From contig OZ025876.1 in assembly GCA_964019415.1 (NCBI GenBank), forward strand, positions 2,298,502 to 2,362,501: a stretch of 64,000 nucleotides of DNA, read 5' to 3'. This DNA is from Ianthella basta (Eukaryota > Porifera > Demospongiae > Verongiida > Ianthellidae). The position numbers and the translations under genes are program-made. The notes beneath the pieces were generated by a model. That model saw only the letters and a program-made list of their open reading frames with translations, searched no databases and had not been told where the DNA came from. Of this stretch, positions 11,301-26,300 are shown one piece after another (the stretch's first letter is position 1; each line of letters opens with the position of its first letter).

Positions 11301-14300
11301 CATTGTTACAATGTTTATTTGTTCCTTGGACATCTCAGTAACAATTATTTGCAAATAGTGATTGTACAGTAACTGGGTGAAGTATATTATAGAAATAATA
11401 AACATTTTCTACAAAAATTGTAAGGATGTAGGGATGGCATAACAAGGACAGAAACAAGTAAATGCTGTTACACAGTGGTGCATTAACCATGGTCCCTACA
11501 TGCAGGAATGTTGTACCATATAGTCCTACACCCTTGAATGCAGGGACGATGATTAATGCTCCACAGAAGGCAGCAATCAGCTGCCGAAACATTTGATAAA
11601 GAAATCACATCTTTGGCTAGTGACTTCCAAGAGAACTACCAGTGATGCAACCTAGCCAGACACGCTTCTTCAATCAGACTCGCTCCGTAGAACTCCATGC
11701 ATCATATACATATGACATATGTATGTACATATTATGATGATTAAAAGCATGAATGAAACAGAAAATTGGATTGTAACTATAATGTAATAATATATTTATT
11801 ATTTTGTGTACAAAATGCCATAATAATGGAATATCAGACATCACACTTGTGACGTCTATTTAGGAATGTGCCGGGTTCAAAATGGCGTCCCTATCTTAAT
11901 GTATTAGGGCGCTTCAGTGAAACTAGCCAAACGGCAGTGGCAAAGAAGAATTAAAGGCCATGGATAGGCTTCTTTTGATGTATTGACGACGGCAGCGTAC
12001 CCAAAGGCAACCTGGAGTGCATGTAAGAGAAAAGCGTCATAGGCTGCTCGTACCCCATCTTGTCTATTTATATTCTTTTTCTTCCCACCGAAGTTTTGCG
12101 TGCTCCTAGCGCACGACACAAGGCACCTACGGACCCAAGTCATGTGCGAGGACTTATGTATGGACGTGAAGGGCAAATATCCAAGTGCCAGTGGCAATCC
12201 GAAAAGTACAGCGCTGGAGCGGGCAGGAAATTTGTCCTCCCCGTGTATTAAAGATACCCGAATGCCGCCATTTTGTTGCGCCGGTATACCGTACTGTACA
12301 CAGCAGCCACTTCATCTAAAGTGGCATAACTGTGCTCGATGCTCTGCACAATCTTCAACTAATTTAAGTAAGGGGTATTAGTCAGCGTTGGTATCAATCT
12401 GATGTAACCATAGTCCTCTGGATATGCAAAAACTGTACAAACTAGTGTATAAAAATTCCTTTAGAATTAAAAGGGATTTAGGAAGGGGCAGCAGAAAAAG
12501 TATAGAAACAAGCAACAGTAACTCAACACCGTGATGAACCACATTGCTGTGACGTTTGCTATGCATTCCTAATTTCCTTGTAGCTAGCTACATGGGACTA
12601 GCTAGCTAGACATTTGGGCCCATGTAGAAGTACAAGGTAATTGGGAATGCATAGCAAACGTCACAGCAATGTGGTTCATCACGGTGTTGAGTTACTGTTG
12701 CTTGTTTCTATACTTTTTCTGCTGCCCCTTCCTAAATCCCTTTTAATTCTAAAGGAATTTTTATACACTAGTAATAATTCAAACATTAAGCTAACACATG
12801 CACAGAGTGAGGGGGCCTAAAACAACAAAATTAACAAAACAATACAGCAAGAACATTCTGAGACAAAAGGATGAAAAAGGAAAAAAGGGCCAGCTGTCAA
12901 CTCCAAGTCGCGGAGAAAGGACTGCACATCTGGCCCAAGCGCCCCCAGGGTTTCTACAGCCACAGGAGTGAAGTGGTGGCCAGTCTCCAATTGAGAGTAC
13001 TTGTCCTGACTGTGGCCTGAATGGCCTCTACAGTGCCCTTCAGCTTCCCAATATGAGAACCTAGGAGGTCGGCCGTGTCGCTGCTCACCATTTTCAGAGT
13101 TAGTTCACAAAGGAAGTCAAAGCCAGAAGTAGTTCCACCCCATCCTTCCCAGCTGATGCATTGAGCAAGTCCTTCAGGTGCTGGCGTGTGGAAGCCATAT
13201 CATGGCTGCCGACCGATCTGTTAGGGAATGATCGCATGGCACGTGACACCTCCTCCTCAGACACCATGCTGACAGGATGGGGATTCGCTGGGGGAGGAGG
13301 CATACGCGGGTCAGGGCGGGCAGGTGGGTGCTTGGACTGTAAGGCTTACAGGGTCTCCACATCTAGGTCTGCAATGGAATCCTCTGAGCTAGCCAAGCAT
13401 ACCCTTGTCTACCCTAGTCTCCCTCCTCCAACTTGCTACCCGCTCAAGGCCACAGACCTACGTAAGAGGGTCAGGGCTGGGACGCTTCTTCTGTGGTGGG
13501 AGGCAAGACTGCGATGGATTAGTTTCCTCCTTGAGTAGCTGATTAACCTCTGTAGCGAGGCTATGACGGTGACCTCCTCTTTTAGGGGCTTGAAAGCAGC
13601 GGGGAAGAATACTGAACAGGCGTTTCCAAGGTTCATCATTATTCCTAGAAGTGATGTCATTGAGAATGGATGCCAGCTTGTTGGCTGCGAAGGCCTGAGA
13701 GGCATGAGGGATCCTTTTCAGGATCTTAAGGGAACCCTAGTGTGCTCACCAAAAAGGCCTTGGGAAGATGTTGGAGAGGGAGTAAGGGTGAGGGTGGGGG
13801 CAGGGCACGTGTCCAAGGGGGATTACAAAGCCGAAGGCTTGCTAGACCCGGGACATTGGAAGTGAACTGGCCCATGAAGGCGGATCAAACCAGCTTTCAT
13901 CACAAAAATAGCATAAGCACAAACAGTGCAAGGAGCATGGGTAGGGTGTGTCTGATGAGGGCCTGCTCCCCTGCCTTGACAGCTAAACACATACATATAC
14001 ATATACATAGAGTTACAACTTAATGCACATACGGGCACACACATGTACATCTAAGCACATTAGGCTTACAACTGTTTGCTCCTCAGCCCCACAGTGGCAT
14101 TCTTCAATAAGGAACTGCACCAGGTCCAAGTGTCCATTCCTCGCTGCACTGTGAGTTGCAGTAACTCCTTGCTGCAGGTGGGTATAAGCAGTTGTGCCAC
14201 AATAACATGATGGATAGGTAATAGTATAGTGTTTTCAGGAGTGTGAAGTGTGCGTCACGTGCTCCCTTACACATAACTCAACCTACATAGAGGCTAGTGC

Positions 14301-17300
14301 TTCAGCTCCACAGAACATACATACATGCATACTCATGTACATACATGAATTGCCAATTACAGCAATGGAGTTAGAAGGAAGCCATGTAAAAATGTGTACA
14401 CATCCAGGAAAGGATGGTGATTGACTATAATTATTACGATGGCATTAATTCATTGTTCAACCCAGCAGCTGCAATTATGCTCAATAGCTGGCAGCTGTCC
14501 ATGCAGAAATGACCTTGTACAATATCATCGGGGGAATGAAGCGAGCCCCTATAGCAAATGAGGAATCACATTTTGGCCAAATGCATCCAGGGCTTTTTAA
14601 ACTTGGTACATGTGGGGAGCAGGCCAGTGTAGCCTGGGGCTGAAGGAAGAAATGGCAGTGTTGCTGCACTGAAACGTCCCTCATGTAGGCATTTAAGTCA
14701 CCACAGTATGTAGCTCCGTAGATACTAAAGTTCTTCTGCCCACAGTGCAAACAACAGCTACAAAAGACTCCTTCTGAGTTCTTATGCATTCCTTTTGATC
14801 TGCTATGCACTTGGCACTGAAACGTTCCAGGGTTCAGCAAATGGTTCTTCTCAACTTTTGAAAACAATAAGCCAATTATAGTACACTAAGCCACCCTCGT
14901 GCATCATGAAATAAAAGTATATAAGCCAGCAGTGTGCACAACAGTGACAATGACAAACCCTGCACATGACAAACCCTGTGTGTCACTTCAATAAACACTC
15001 TTTTGCCTAGTTGGCATTTCAGCAATAGAAGAATACGCACTGGAGTTCTTTTGCATCTAAGGTTGTTTACTTGTGTTGTGTCAATGTGTGGCCAATTCAG
15101 TGAAAGTTCCATTGCTCCTGCTTAAATATCTCAACTAGTTGCTAAAGCTGAAGAAATGGCACCACACAGTGAGTGCCGACTGAAATAAGACTCATGGAAG
15201 CTTACAGACAACCTTTTTGGAATGTGTCCAATGATTGACCTCGGGTGGTCATTGCCTGCAGCTGAAAGGATAGGGTCTTTTAGCTCCACTGGCTCAAGGA
15301 AGGTGCGCAATCATGCCCGCAACAGAAAGCTTAACAGTATGATGGTTAGGAAGGTGCGGCTAGGTGTCCATCCTATTGAATGCAAAAGTTTCTGAGATGA
15401 CTACATGCAGCAGATGTTTTATCAGTCAAAGCACAGGAACAGTACAGGGTCCCAGTATTTTTACTTTTGCATTATACCTATCCTTGTTCAGGCTGTCCAT
15501 GCTCATTAGTGGGGGCCCTAATTAATGTGAACAGCCTGGGAATGAGGCTACATAATTGCAAGCATGTATATGCTCATTTGCCCTTGTATTAATGCATCTG
15601 CTAGTTGCATGTCTGTTCTACGTTTGCCTATTCTCTTTTGCTTGCTGAAATGTATTATACGTCTTTTGTGGACAGCTTCAGCTTTCTTTGATGACCTGTG
15701 TTATGTCTAGATCTTGTTGACACACCTGTAGCTTTAAGTTGACCTGTATATGAGAATTAGACCTGTGTGATATTGAAAAATTTTGCACAAGTCAAAGTTC
15801 ATATCACCTATTAGCCCTGGGCTTAAGTTGCTGGTCGCCATGGTAACATGGCATACAACTTGTTATACATCTTTGAGAGGAACTTATGTAAGGGCAAGTG
15901 ACTACCCTGATGGCCTGGCCTAGGGGCAGAGGGTTATACTAGCAATTGGCATAAATACACAACTTCATTACATTACTCGTGCAATGCTATCCATTGTTCT
16001 TGCATGACAAGGGGTTCAGCAGGTGCAGCTCATCCCACAATGCCTTGCAATCGACTAGTATTTATGTGTTAAGCCAACTGATTAGATGTATGTATATGTA
16101 CATGCAGGTCAATTGGGGTTCAGTAGGTGAAAGTCATACACACTAACCTTATCCTTAAGATGAGGGTCACATTTTCCCTCTCTGAAGAGGAGCTGAGCAA
16201 CTTCGAGGTGGCCATTTTGCGATGCCATTACCAGTGCTGTTGCACCACTCTGTAGCAATGTACACATAAAGGACATACGTAGGGGAGATCCTTTAGTCAG
16301 TACAGTCTCACATGTGAAAATCACAGGAATGGCTGGTGAGCAAGACTATGTGCATATGCAGACACTCAACAGTACGATGACCAAATCGAGCAATTGCAAG
16401 GCTTGCATTGCACATGACATTCACAACTTAGGAATGCACAATAACATTCACTGGTAGCAGCAGTGCACTTAGTACTGTGTCACTGTTAAAGCAGCCATTT
16501 GTGCACGTTGCAAGTGCATGTACAGAAGTAAAATGCTGTATTCCACAACATGCATTGCCAGGTTAGTTTGGAATCAGTGCCAAGAGCGCAGAATCAATTA
16601 GGTGTTGTAGGGAATTAATCTATGCAAGTACCCTGCTCAGTGTCTGATACACCCACCGTATGCTGTATGATGAATGTACCTTTGTTGCATGCCCACAGGC
16701 AGTGGAATGGGGGGCAGGAGGGGCTGGAGTCCCCCCCCCCACCCCCATATTGAAACTACCACTCCTATTTAAAATGACCTTCTAAAGGTACAGATAAAGT
16801 GTACTACTATTTAGAACACTATTTGGCATTTAACTTAACATACTTTCAAGCTGACATCAATTCTTTTAAGAATCAATCCTCCTGTTAATCTTCCTCTTCA
16901 ACCAGCAGCCATTTTATGCTCAGACATGAATTAGCAACAGCTTCCTTAACATCACCACATAGACTGACAATCCATACTTATTTCAAGGGCAGCAGCAGAT
17001 TCCTACTAGAATACGTAACAACGTACTACTCAATATGCCTCATTTATAAGTGTTATTATTTGTAGTCATGTTCTGCATGGGCAAGTGGTGGTGTGCTCTA
17101 GAATGTTTCCCAGTCTTCTTCTTGCCTTTTATCAAATTATTTATTATTTTTGAGCTCATATCCCTTGAAGATCCCCAGAAGGATGCAGGCACACAAACAC
17201 TGCTTGAAGGGTGAAGTTTTTTCAAAGAGCCTATTGAATCGAAGGAATGATGCAACCACAGGTGGGGAGGGTAGTGCAATATATGCCAGACCTTCAGCAC

Positions 17301-20300
17301 TGCCACCATCACTATTTATGCCCTTGCTCACTTCACAATTTTCTACAATCGTAAATTACTATTTGCGTGGACTTGCCAGATGTGCTTAGGGAGTAGAGTA
17401 GGTTTTCTTGCTGCCAATGACCGGGTTCACTGCAATGCAAAAATATCCACTGTTGTAATCAGTTGTGTGCTGTTGCAAGGAATTGCGACATAATATTATG
17501 CAAAACAATCGTGCTAGGCAGCTTATTGTAGCATTGCATGTATTACTCCCATACCTACTTCAAAAAGGGTTGAAACCGTGTGAACATTTATGATTACCAG
17601 CTACTCTCTACGTATGATTTTAGAATACACAGACTACAAATTCATACAGGTGCAAGAAAGATACAACGTCTCACCTTGCATGTGGCATTTGTATTACAGT
17701 TGCACTCCCTGACTAGAACCCTAGCAGCCTCAAGGTTGCCTTTCAGGGCAGTACTCATGAGAGGTGTCTTGCCGTTCTGTGTATAAGTATATTGTGCATA
17801 GAGGGGACTAAATCACACTTACTTTACAAGTACAAGCTCTATATGACAGTAAGTAATGTGGTAGAGGCTCATGCTATGGCATCTGATCAGGAAGGAATAG
17901 GATTGCACTTGGGCAATCACATATCAGGAAGGCAAATTAGCAAGTCGTTTCAACCACGAGGGTTCTTCATCGGTCACTAACACTGTCGTAGCCATTGAAG
18001 TAATGCACAAGAAGCTAAGCTGCTATTTTAGTCACCGATGCAGATTCTGAAGTCATGGTCTAATTTACCTCTCCTTTGCTACGTGATTGCTCAAGAACAG
18101 TCATATTCCTGTCTGATGGCAGAACATGACAACCACCAAATGTCACACAGCTACATGGCATGAATCCGTAAATTTACAGAGGGAAGTTAAGTGAGATGGA
18201 TAAAAACTTGTTACAATCAATACTGCAATGTGGCATTCATTAAGTATATCTTCAAGTATCCATACAGAACCAATCCACTGCAGTACACAACACACCAATG
18301 CCTAATAGACCATTTTACATTTAAGCAATAACATATGAATTAATGATGGCCATATTTGTCATGACTGTTATCTGGAAGGTTTTGATACAGTAATCTCTTC
18401 ATGCTATGTACAAGAGCTATGCATTAAATGTGAGGGACTGTCAATTGCACATTTCCAGGTTCATGATAACAGTCAAATTTGTCTCTGACTGTCAGGGCCA
18501 AGATATTAATGCACACATTGTAGCTTTGTACTGCTGTTCACACAGTCCCCTAAAATGCAGTCATGTATGCAAGGACTATCCCTACTGAAAGTGTTCCAGC
18601 TGCAAGTCTTGCTGCACAAGGGTTGACAAATTTTAGAGCAGATACAGTAAAGATGTACATTCAAATAAGTATAAGGTGAAGGTAATTTGCCTGGCATTTG
18701 CGAGCTATTGAGAGACATAAGAGGGGCGGACAAGGAAAAATAGTAGCGAGTACCAAATTAAATGTAAATAGGTGAAAAGCCTGAAAGGCAGGACGGGTGA
18801 TCTGCAACACTTCATGATCTCTGTTGTTCTCCACTATTAATGTTTGACAGCAATTGTGAGATAATTCAGGACATGAACACCCTTGAATAAATACGGAACA
18901 GAAAGACCACCAGAATGGAATCTGTACTCTCTTATGATGTTAGCAGTGTGATTAGCTGCAACATTTGTACATTCAGTGCATTTTGAACTGGTGAAGAAAA
19001 TGTAACTTAACAACACACACACTCACAGACAGACAGATGCAAACAATTCTGTTACTGTACTGATTATATAAGTACACATGCACAGATTTCAGCACTGGCT
19101 TAGCGGGGTTAGCTCACAAAATCAGCATCGTCTGGATCTGCGTGAAGTTCTTGGACCAACAACCTGATTGTATCCACTTGTACACGTAAAGCAGCATGGT
19201 GGAGGGCAGTCATGCCAAACTGCACAGTAAATGTGGATAGCACTCAACTGAGAATCTCTATAATGAGGCAGATATTTACCAGGAACATTCCTGCTACAGA
19301 ATGAATATTCCTGGACACCCTCGTATCAATGTTACATACAGGACACATGACAATAGATGATACACTAGCTGCTGTCAAAGATTTCCAACAAAAAATGTTT
19401 TAACTAGTATTATGAGATGTACTTATCAATTTTGCCCGCCAAAGTCATGCAGCAAATGCATGGATGTTGCATGTTACTAATCTGCACAGTGTACCACAAA
19501 TAAACTCACTGAATCTTTATGATCAGCTGGACAGTGAAACTCTGAGACCAGAGCCCTCACAACTTCCACCCTCCCTGAATTGGCAGCGTAGTGCAGGGGA
19601 ACACGACCATGCTGGGAAGACAGGCATACATAGCCATATTCAAATACCATCACGATGGATAAGACTAAGACAACACATGGTGGCAAAATCTGATGGTAAC
19701 GTTATGGTGCTACACCAATTAATTTGACAACAGTAATGCAGTGCAAGTAGTAGGGTAGCTATTCACTGATCAGGACTTAAGATATCGCACTGGAGAGATG
19801 CTTTGACTTACAATTGAGGTGACCAGCATGTTGGCACGGTAATCCTTCAAAAACAGCTGCAAAGTGTCCAAGTGCCCTTCCTCAGCAGCATGATGTACAG
19901 GAGTCTTCTCTCCCTGTATACACCAACAGCACAGCAGCCAGCAGTACAACATCCGAGTAACCACCAGGTCATTATCAATATCTTTATCATGTTGAAGGTT
20001 GGCTATTCACCGAAAGACTTCTTAAACACTTCAAACAGTGTTGAACAAACATTGGGTATGTGTGTAGAGGGTATGTGCAGGTGTCCACTTACAGAATCCT
20101 TTGCATCTAAATTGGTGTTGAAGTTGGCCATCAGGAAAGATGCCATATCTGTTTTCCCTTTAATTGCAGCATAATGGAGGGCAGTTTTCCCAATCTACAT
20201 CGATTGTATGTAAGCAAAACACCAATACAGTTGACTAATACATGCCATCAAGTGTACAAGTTATAATACTGTAACGTACAATATCAGGCTGATCTGGGTC

Positions 20301-23300
20301 CACCTTGAAGTGGTTGACAAGCAGCTTCAAACACTCTCTGCTATCCTGGTCAGCAGCAATGTGAAACACTGTCTTTCCAAGCTGTAACACAGGCAGAGTG
20401 GGTATGATGGCATTTAACACTATGACACATTCTAGAGAAGTGTACAAGTTTGTTTGTCTAGGAGTGATTGCATATCAATTTGAGTAGCATGCTGCTTACA
20501 GTGCCTCTGTGTAGTAGAGACACATTGAATTCGTCCACCAGCACCTTGACGACATCAGGGTAGTCTCCACAAACAGCCAGAGATAATGCATTCATTCCAT
20601 CCTTTGATGGTTGTGTTGGTTGGAGGGGAGGAGGTGAGAGGGCCCAGGTAGGGGCAAAGGAGTAAGAAGGTACAGAAATAGAGTAACCAAAGGTGTTCAC
20701 ATTCTAACAGACTGTTGCAACAGTATATATAAAAATTATACAGTGCAAGTTACAATATACACCACTAATCTAAAGTAAATAATCTAAAAAATTAATATAA
20801 TATAATATAATGTCCTGGGAACTTGGAGGCCCTCATGATCATAGGTGTAGCTTTAAAGTATGGGAGATTTTAAGACTTTTAAATGAGAGAGAATTCTTAA
20901 TTAGGCCTTCGTTCTTCTACAAGCAGCCTGCAAAGTGCTGATATAAATGCATATAGCATAACACTGACAGTGTACTGGTTCAATGTCAGACAGTGTAGAG
21001 CTATGTTCTGCAAATTAAAGCACTGTGTGCGATCAACCTACTGGTGCAGGTGCTTAAGTGACTTGCATTCAACACTACACAACCACAGAGAAGAAATTAT
21101 TTCAAGACCATCATGTCTCTTCAACTAGTCACAACCAGCTTAAAGGCATCGGCAGGAATCACACTGCAGTAGCTAAGTTTTTAAATATGCAGCTGCAAAT
21201 AGGGCTCCCGCAATGAAATCACTATGTTGGTTCTTACTCTAACTTCATACTTAGCAAGAGTAATAATCTTGAAGTATGGGTGCTGGAACTGCAGCTTCAC
21301 AGAGGAATCAGTTAATGCCTTCAAACTTGCATCATAATTATCATGGTTCAGAATTAAAGTTTGCTTTATAAAAGTGTTCAATTACATCTAAAATGGCGTC
21401 TCGTGCGTAGTAATGTCTCTCTAGGCTAGGAAACCCTCATTTGTGAAACTTGCCCATGGAGGAATACAGCCAGCTGGTGGGCGCATTAAACTGTGGTAAA
21501 GTTTCCTTCTACTCGTCATGGATTGTGTGCTACTGACTACTGAAGAACAAAATACGAAAAACGTCAAGGTCGTTTTTGCCTGAGTGCACACTTTTGATGG
21601 AAAGTAAGGTTAATCCTATGTTGTGAGCAAAAGATACGTATTTCCTCTTGGGTAGTCTTTTTGCCAGTTTTAGCCCTAAACGGTAATAGCGCTACTTTTC
21701 GTTTGTATTACAGCATACAAACAACCACCACCATCCCTACACAGACAACACTACCATGTTGTCTGATAGACTGCATCCTGGCTTACTCTCTTTGTCACAT
21801 TTTTGTCACAGCCATACTTGGAAATGAGTTCCCTCAGGATTTCAACATGGCCATACCTAGCAGCAGCCATGACACCCGTCCAGCCATTCTACAGAGGAAG
21901 GTATGTATGCAGAACATTGTGATGCTGTGAGTTGCAAATGAGTTGCAAATGTAAAGACTGCATGGGTAACAATGAGTACAAGTATGTACTGACATTGAGA
22001 CACTATGTACAAAGGAAATTTTAATTCAGCTACACCCTGGGGGATTGATCAGCGACCATGGCCAGCCACTATTAAACATACCTCATTCACAATGTGTTGG
22101 TTCACTTTGTGCCTTGTCACCAGCTCCTGCACTACATCAAGTTTCCCATGGGTGCATGCCAGCAGGAAGCAGTCCACGTCATCCTATGGACAGCATTATG
22201 GTAAGTGACAATCAGGGTGAAGAAACACCAAAAGCACGGAGGTACCCAAGTAGAAGCATCAAAAGCAATAGTGATCACATCTTGGCTGCAATGAAACAAG
22301 ATCCAAGATCTACAGACGCGATGATTTAAGCACTGCATACTAGCAAAGGCACCAAAGAAGGTTGCTAAATAGGCTGAATATAAATGAATACCTGGTCTGT
22401 CAGGCTTGGATCAAATCCATGTTCTTCTATGAGGTATCTCAGGATCTTTGGGTGCCCTTCCCTGGCTGCCTTGTGCAGGCAGGTCTGAGCCCGATCGTCA
22501 AAGTCAAACTTATTGTCACCAAACAAGGGCAGGAGGTACTTCACTATATCAAAATGCCCTCCACAAACAGCTAGATGTAGGGCATTCATCAGATCCTAAA
22601 GGGCAGAATGGAGGTAGCATCTTTGCAGATTGCATTCACCATGCGTCTAAGACATAAATGAACCTTTTAGAGGATAGTTCAATTGCAGTAAAAATGCATG
22701 CAAGGTGAGAGAGATATAGTTAATCATTGGGTTGCCAACCACCCTGTGGCACTAGTAGCAGTCAATCTATTAGCGAGGTTTGGGGGTTGGCCCTGTTGGC
22801 CAAATGAGGCTGAAACAACTGTTCGCCGATCCTTCATCTCGAGATAGATAAATGTGCACGATAGTTACGTTGGTGAAGTTGATCCAGTCCCCAAGCCTTG
22901 CTTTGACACTACTACTAGTTTAGCAGGCACCTAGTCAGGGGTCACATGACCTCTACATGCATGGAATGGTCAGGTCAGGTGCACCGCAATAATAGTTGCA
23001 GACCAAGCAGATTGTAGAAAGGTATGACATAATCGTGTAGACAGATGGCAGCAGAATAGATCTAGAGAATGTTCTGTGCTGCAGCTGTCCAGCATCTTGG
23101 CTATGCAGCTGTTAAGTCAGAGCAGCTTTAGGTTGTGTCTGGCATTGTTCCTGGCAAAGGCATCATCAGATTTTGGCAACTGGCTTTAGGAAAAGCCTGT
23201 GCTTCACATACCTTCCACTGGTGTTCAACAGAGTATTGCCAATCGGCAATCAAATAAGTGTCCTTGTTGTCGCTCCCTTACTGTAACATTAATTTAGTCT

Positions 23301-26300
23301 ATTTAATAACCATCCAATGTATATATGGTTATTGCAGCTCCTTGGAAATTTGAGCTACGTGCTTAGTTGTTACATGTTCTGACCCAGTCTAGCTATAGCT
23401 GCCAGCCCTAATCGCTCATCTTCAAGATGATAGAGTAGGGACAGCAGCTAAAATAATTCTGACCCTTCCTCCTTGTGGGACTTAGGGATCAAGCATGCAA
23501 CACCTGACTATGTAGCAGGCTAGCTGGCTAGCATTGTCCTCTTAAAACACAGCAAAGACCAAGAACATACCAAATTTGTGGCCAACACATCTGCATTGAG
23601 CTTCTCCACGAGTTCTCTAACAATGTGGAGGTGGCCAGAGTGAGCAGCAATGTGGACAGGTGTCCATCCAGCCTAAAATATACATAAGGCATAAGAGAGG
23701 ATGGTGGTTTCACATGAAGCAACAGGCGGTGCATGTCCATATCAACCTCATAGTGAGAAAAGCGTGCAAATAATTACAGCTAGAATAGCAATTCATAATC
23801 ATGGCCCGTATGTAATGTAGGTCATGTACCGTGAATGTGTATGTTAGTTCTGCCACATTAGCACAATCTGGGCACAGTCACTATACCACTGTGTATTTAT
23901 CCAAAGGTCAGTGTAGAGAACTAATGAACCAGTACACATCACCACATTAGTTTGATTAACAGTAATGTGATGTTAGGGAACCACAAACTGCAAGAATTAA
24001 AAGCAACTGACCGAATGTTTCCCTGTGTGTGCATGCAGTACAGCGCTGTAACCAGTCCAGTATATTTTAGATTCAAACAAAAAGTAGTGACAAACATTGC
24101 ATGTAAGGAGGCACAGACCCTACACTGTGGGCTGTCTAGTTGGCTAGGCAAGAAGACATGTACCTTAAACACTCTGTAAATGCATCAATGTGCACCTTGC
24201 AATGCTGTGTAAAGTGCATGATCAGTGAACACTCAAGCTACTTTACAACATACATCACTCCTTTCTAGCACACTGGAGCTGCAGCCATACTTTCCAGCCA
24301 GGAGTCTCAGAATGGGCAGATGGCCATTTGCTGCTGCATGCCAAAGTGCACCTTTTCTTGTCTACATCACACCACAATAGACACCACAATGATATATGAA
24401 AAATAGTGAACAGATACGTAGAAAAACAGGTGAGTATATAGTACACATCAATAACTGAGTATAACCTGTAAACAGAGTATGAACAGCAGTGAATGCATAG
24501 AGCATTTGACTGGATTTTGTGACTTGCGTATATACATGCCTTGTCCTTGTCTGTGACAGAACACTGGTATCTCTCAATGAGACGTTCTAAGAGCTGTCTG
24601 TATCCATACATACAGGCAAGCAGGACTGCAGTAAAGCCTGGCCCAGTCTGCAAAATGCATCACATGTCATAAAATAAGATGCACATAGTAGAGGGGATAC
24701 ATGCACTCCACATGCTAACAGACCTGGTTGCATGATACTATCATACCTGGTTAACAATACAGAAAATAACCCATGGTAGGACTAGAGTGGTGAGTACAGT
24801 ATTAGAGAGTGGTGTGCAAGTATGCATACCAAACAGTGTGATTTCGGACGAACACGAGAGGTGGTCTGAGGACATTTGGTTTAATAAAAATGGTGTACTG
24901 TTGTACTACATGCACTCGCGATCACAGATTCGAATGTTGCATACTCTCTATTGACCTCCAGGACACAAAGCAAATCTAGCCTTATTGGAAAATACAAGGA
25001 GCCTCAGGATGTAGTGAGAAATAGAATGGCCGTTGGTACTAAATGTATGCTATCTTTGCGCACGTACAGCATACTCTGGCTTGGTTGACAGAGCAGCTAC
25101 AACCTCATAGTGTAAATGCAGGTGAGAATGGTTGTAATCCAGTTCGTTTATTGTGCTGTATGTGTAACAAGTACCATAGCGAAAACTGGGCATAGATATT
25201 TCACTGCATGACTGAATTTCTACTGCTAGTCTATCAATCTATACCCACTTTTACATTTCCCATGTAACTGGAAGTAAGGGTAGATGAGATGCATATCCCC
25301 TAGTGCCAGTTACGTAAAAATGCAAAAGAGGTCTAACTCAACAGACTAACCTACTGCTTGCATAAATATTCATTCTAGCTTTCTACTGTTGTATACAAAT
25401 ACAGAATATCCTTGAATGATCTGCTGCGATTGAAAAGCTTAACTATAATGCTTACTGGGGTCACAAACTTGATACTCAAGGGATGTCTATCTGCCAGGTC
25501 CTGAACAATGTCTGTATGCCCACCTAGCACTGCCAACTGCATGGAATTCCATCCATTCTGCATTGTAGACACATTTTGATAAACAAGGATTCATAGTTAA
25601 CACACCTGCAGTAGCTACTAAATGCCACTGTGATGGTTCCTTTAAGTACTCACATTCTTTGATTCATTGGGATCCAACCCATACTGAGTCACCAAGTCAT
25701 GAACAAGGGTTCTGTGTCCGTAGCGACATGCAAGATGCAGGGCACTCCAGCCACCACTTTCCTGTACATGGCAAACCACAACAGGTCAAAGCTCACTTAC
25801 ATTTGCATCCTCTCACTCTTGACCGATACGACTACATGTCTGCCCTTGTCATCCGCTACCCACCACATTAATCAACTGTGGATAAACTTACAGCATTTGC
25901 ACATGAATATACCGAGTGCCCAAGGTAAAATAATGGCACGTGTATATAGGAATCTAAAGGATAATTGCTGCGTACAAACGGTTGAGAAGGAAAGGATAAT
26001 AAGCGTAAAACAGCAAGGCCCAATGGAAGGAGCTACGTCCGAAGACCTTAAAGGCAACCTGTCGAAACAAGTCACGATCGGCGTCGTTACTGATGCCGAT
26101 CGTGACTTGTTTCGACAGGTTGCCTTTAGGGTCTTCGGATGTAGCTCCTTCCATCGGGCTTTGCTGTGCTTACACTTATTATCCTTTCCTTCTCATATAG
26201 GAATCTTAATTGTGTACCACCTTGCAGGCTAAGGCATGGATCTAGGGAAAGACACTGCAGATGAGCGGTGGACTATCCACACAGTAGGTTGCAGGATGAA

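Noticed and set aside
25699..26232. 177-codon plus-strand frame
   Set aside because: It is the antisense of ankyrin exon 11 plus one arm and the mirror arm of the fold-back element at 25984-26194.
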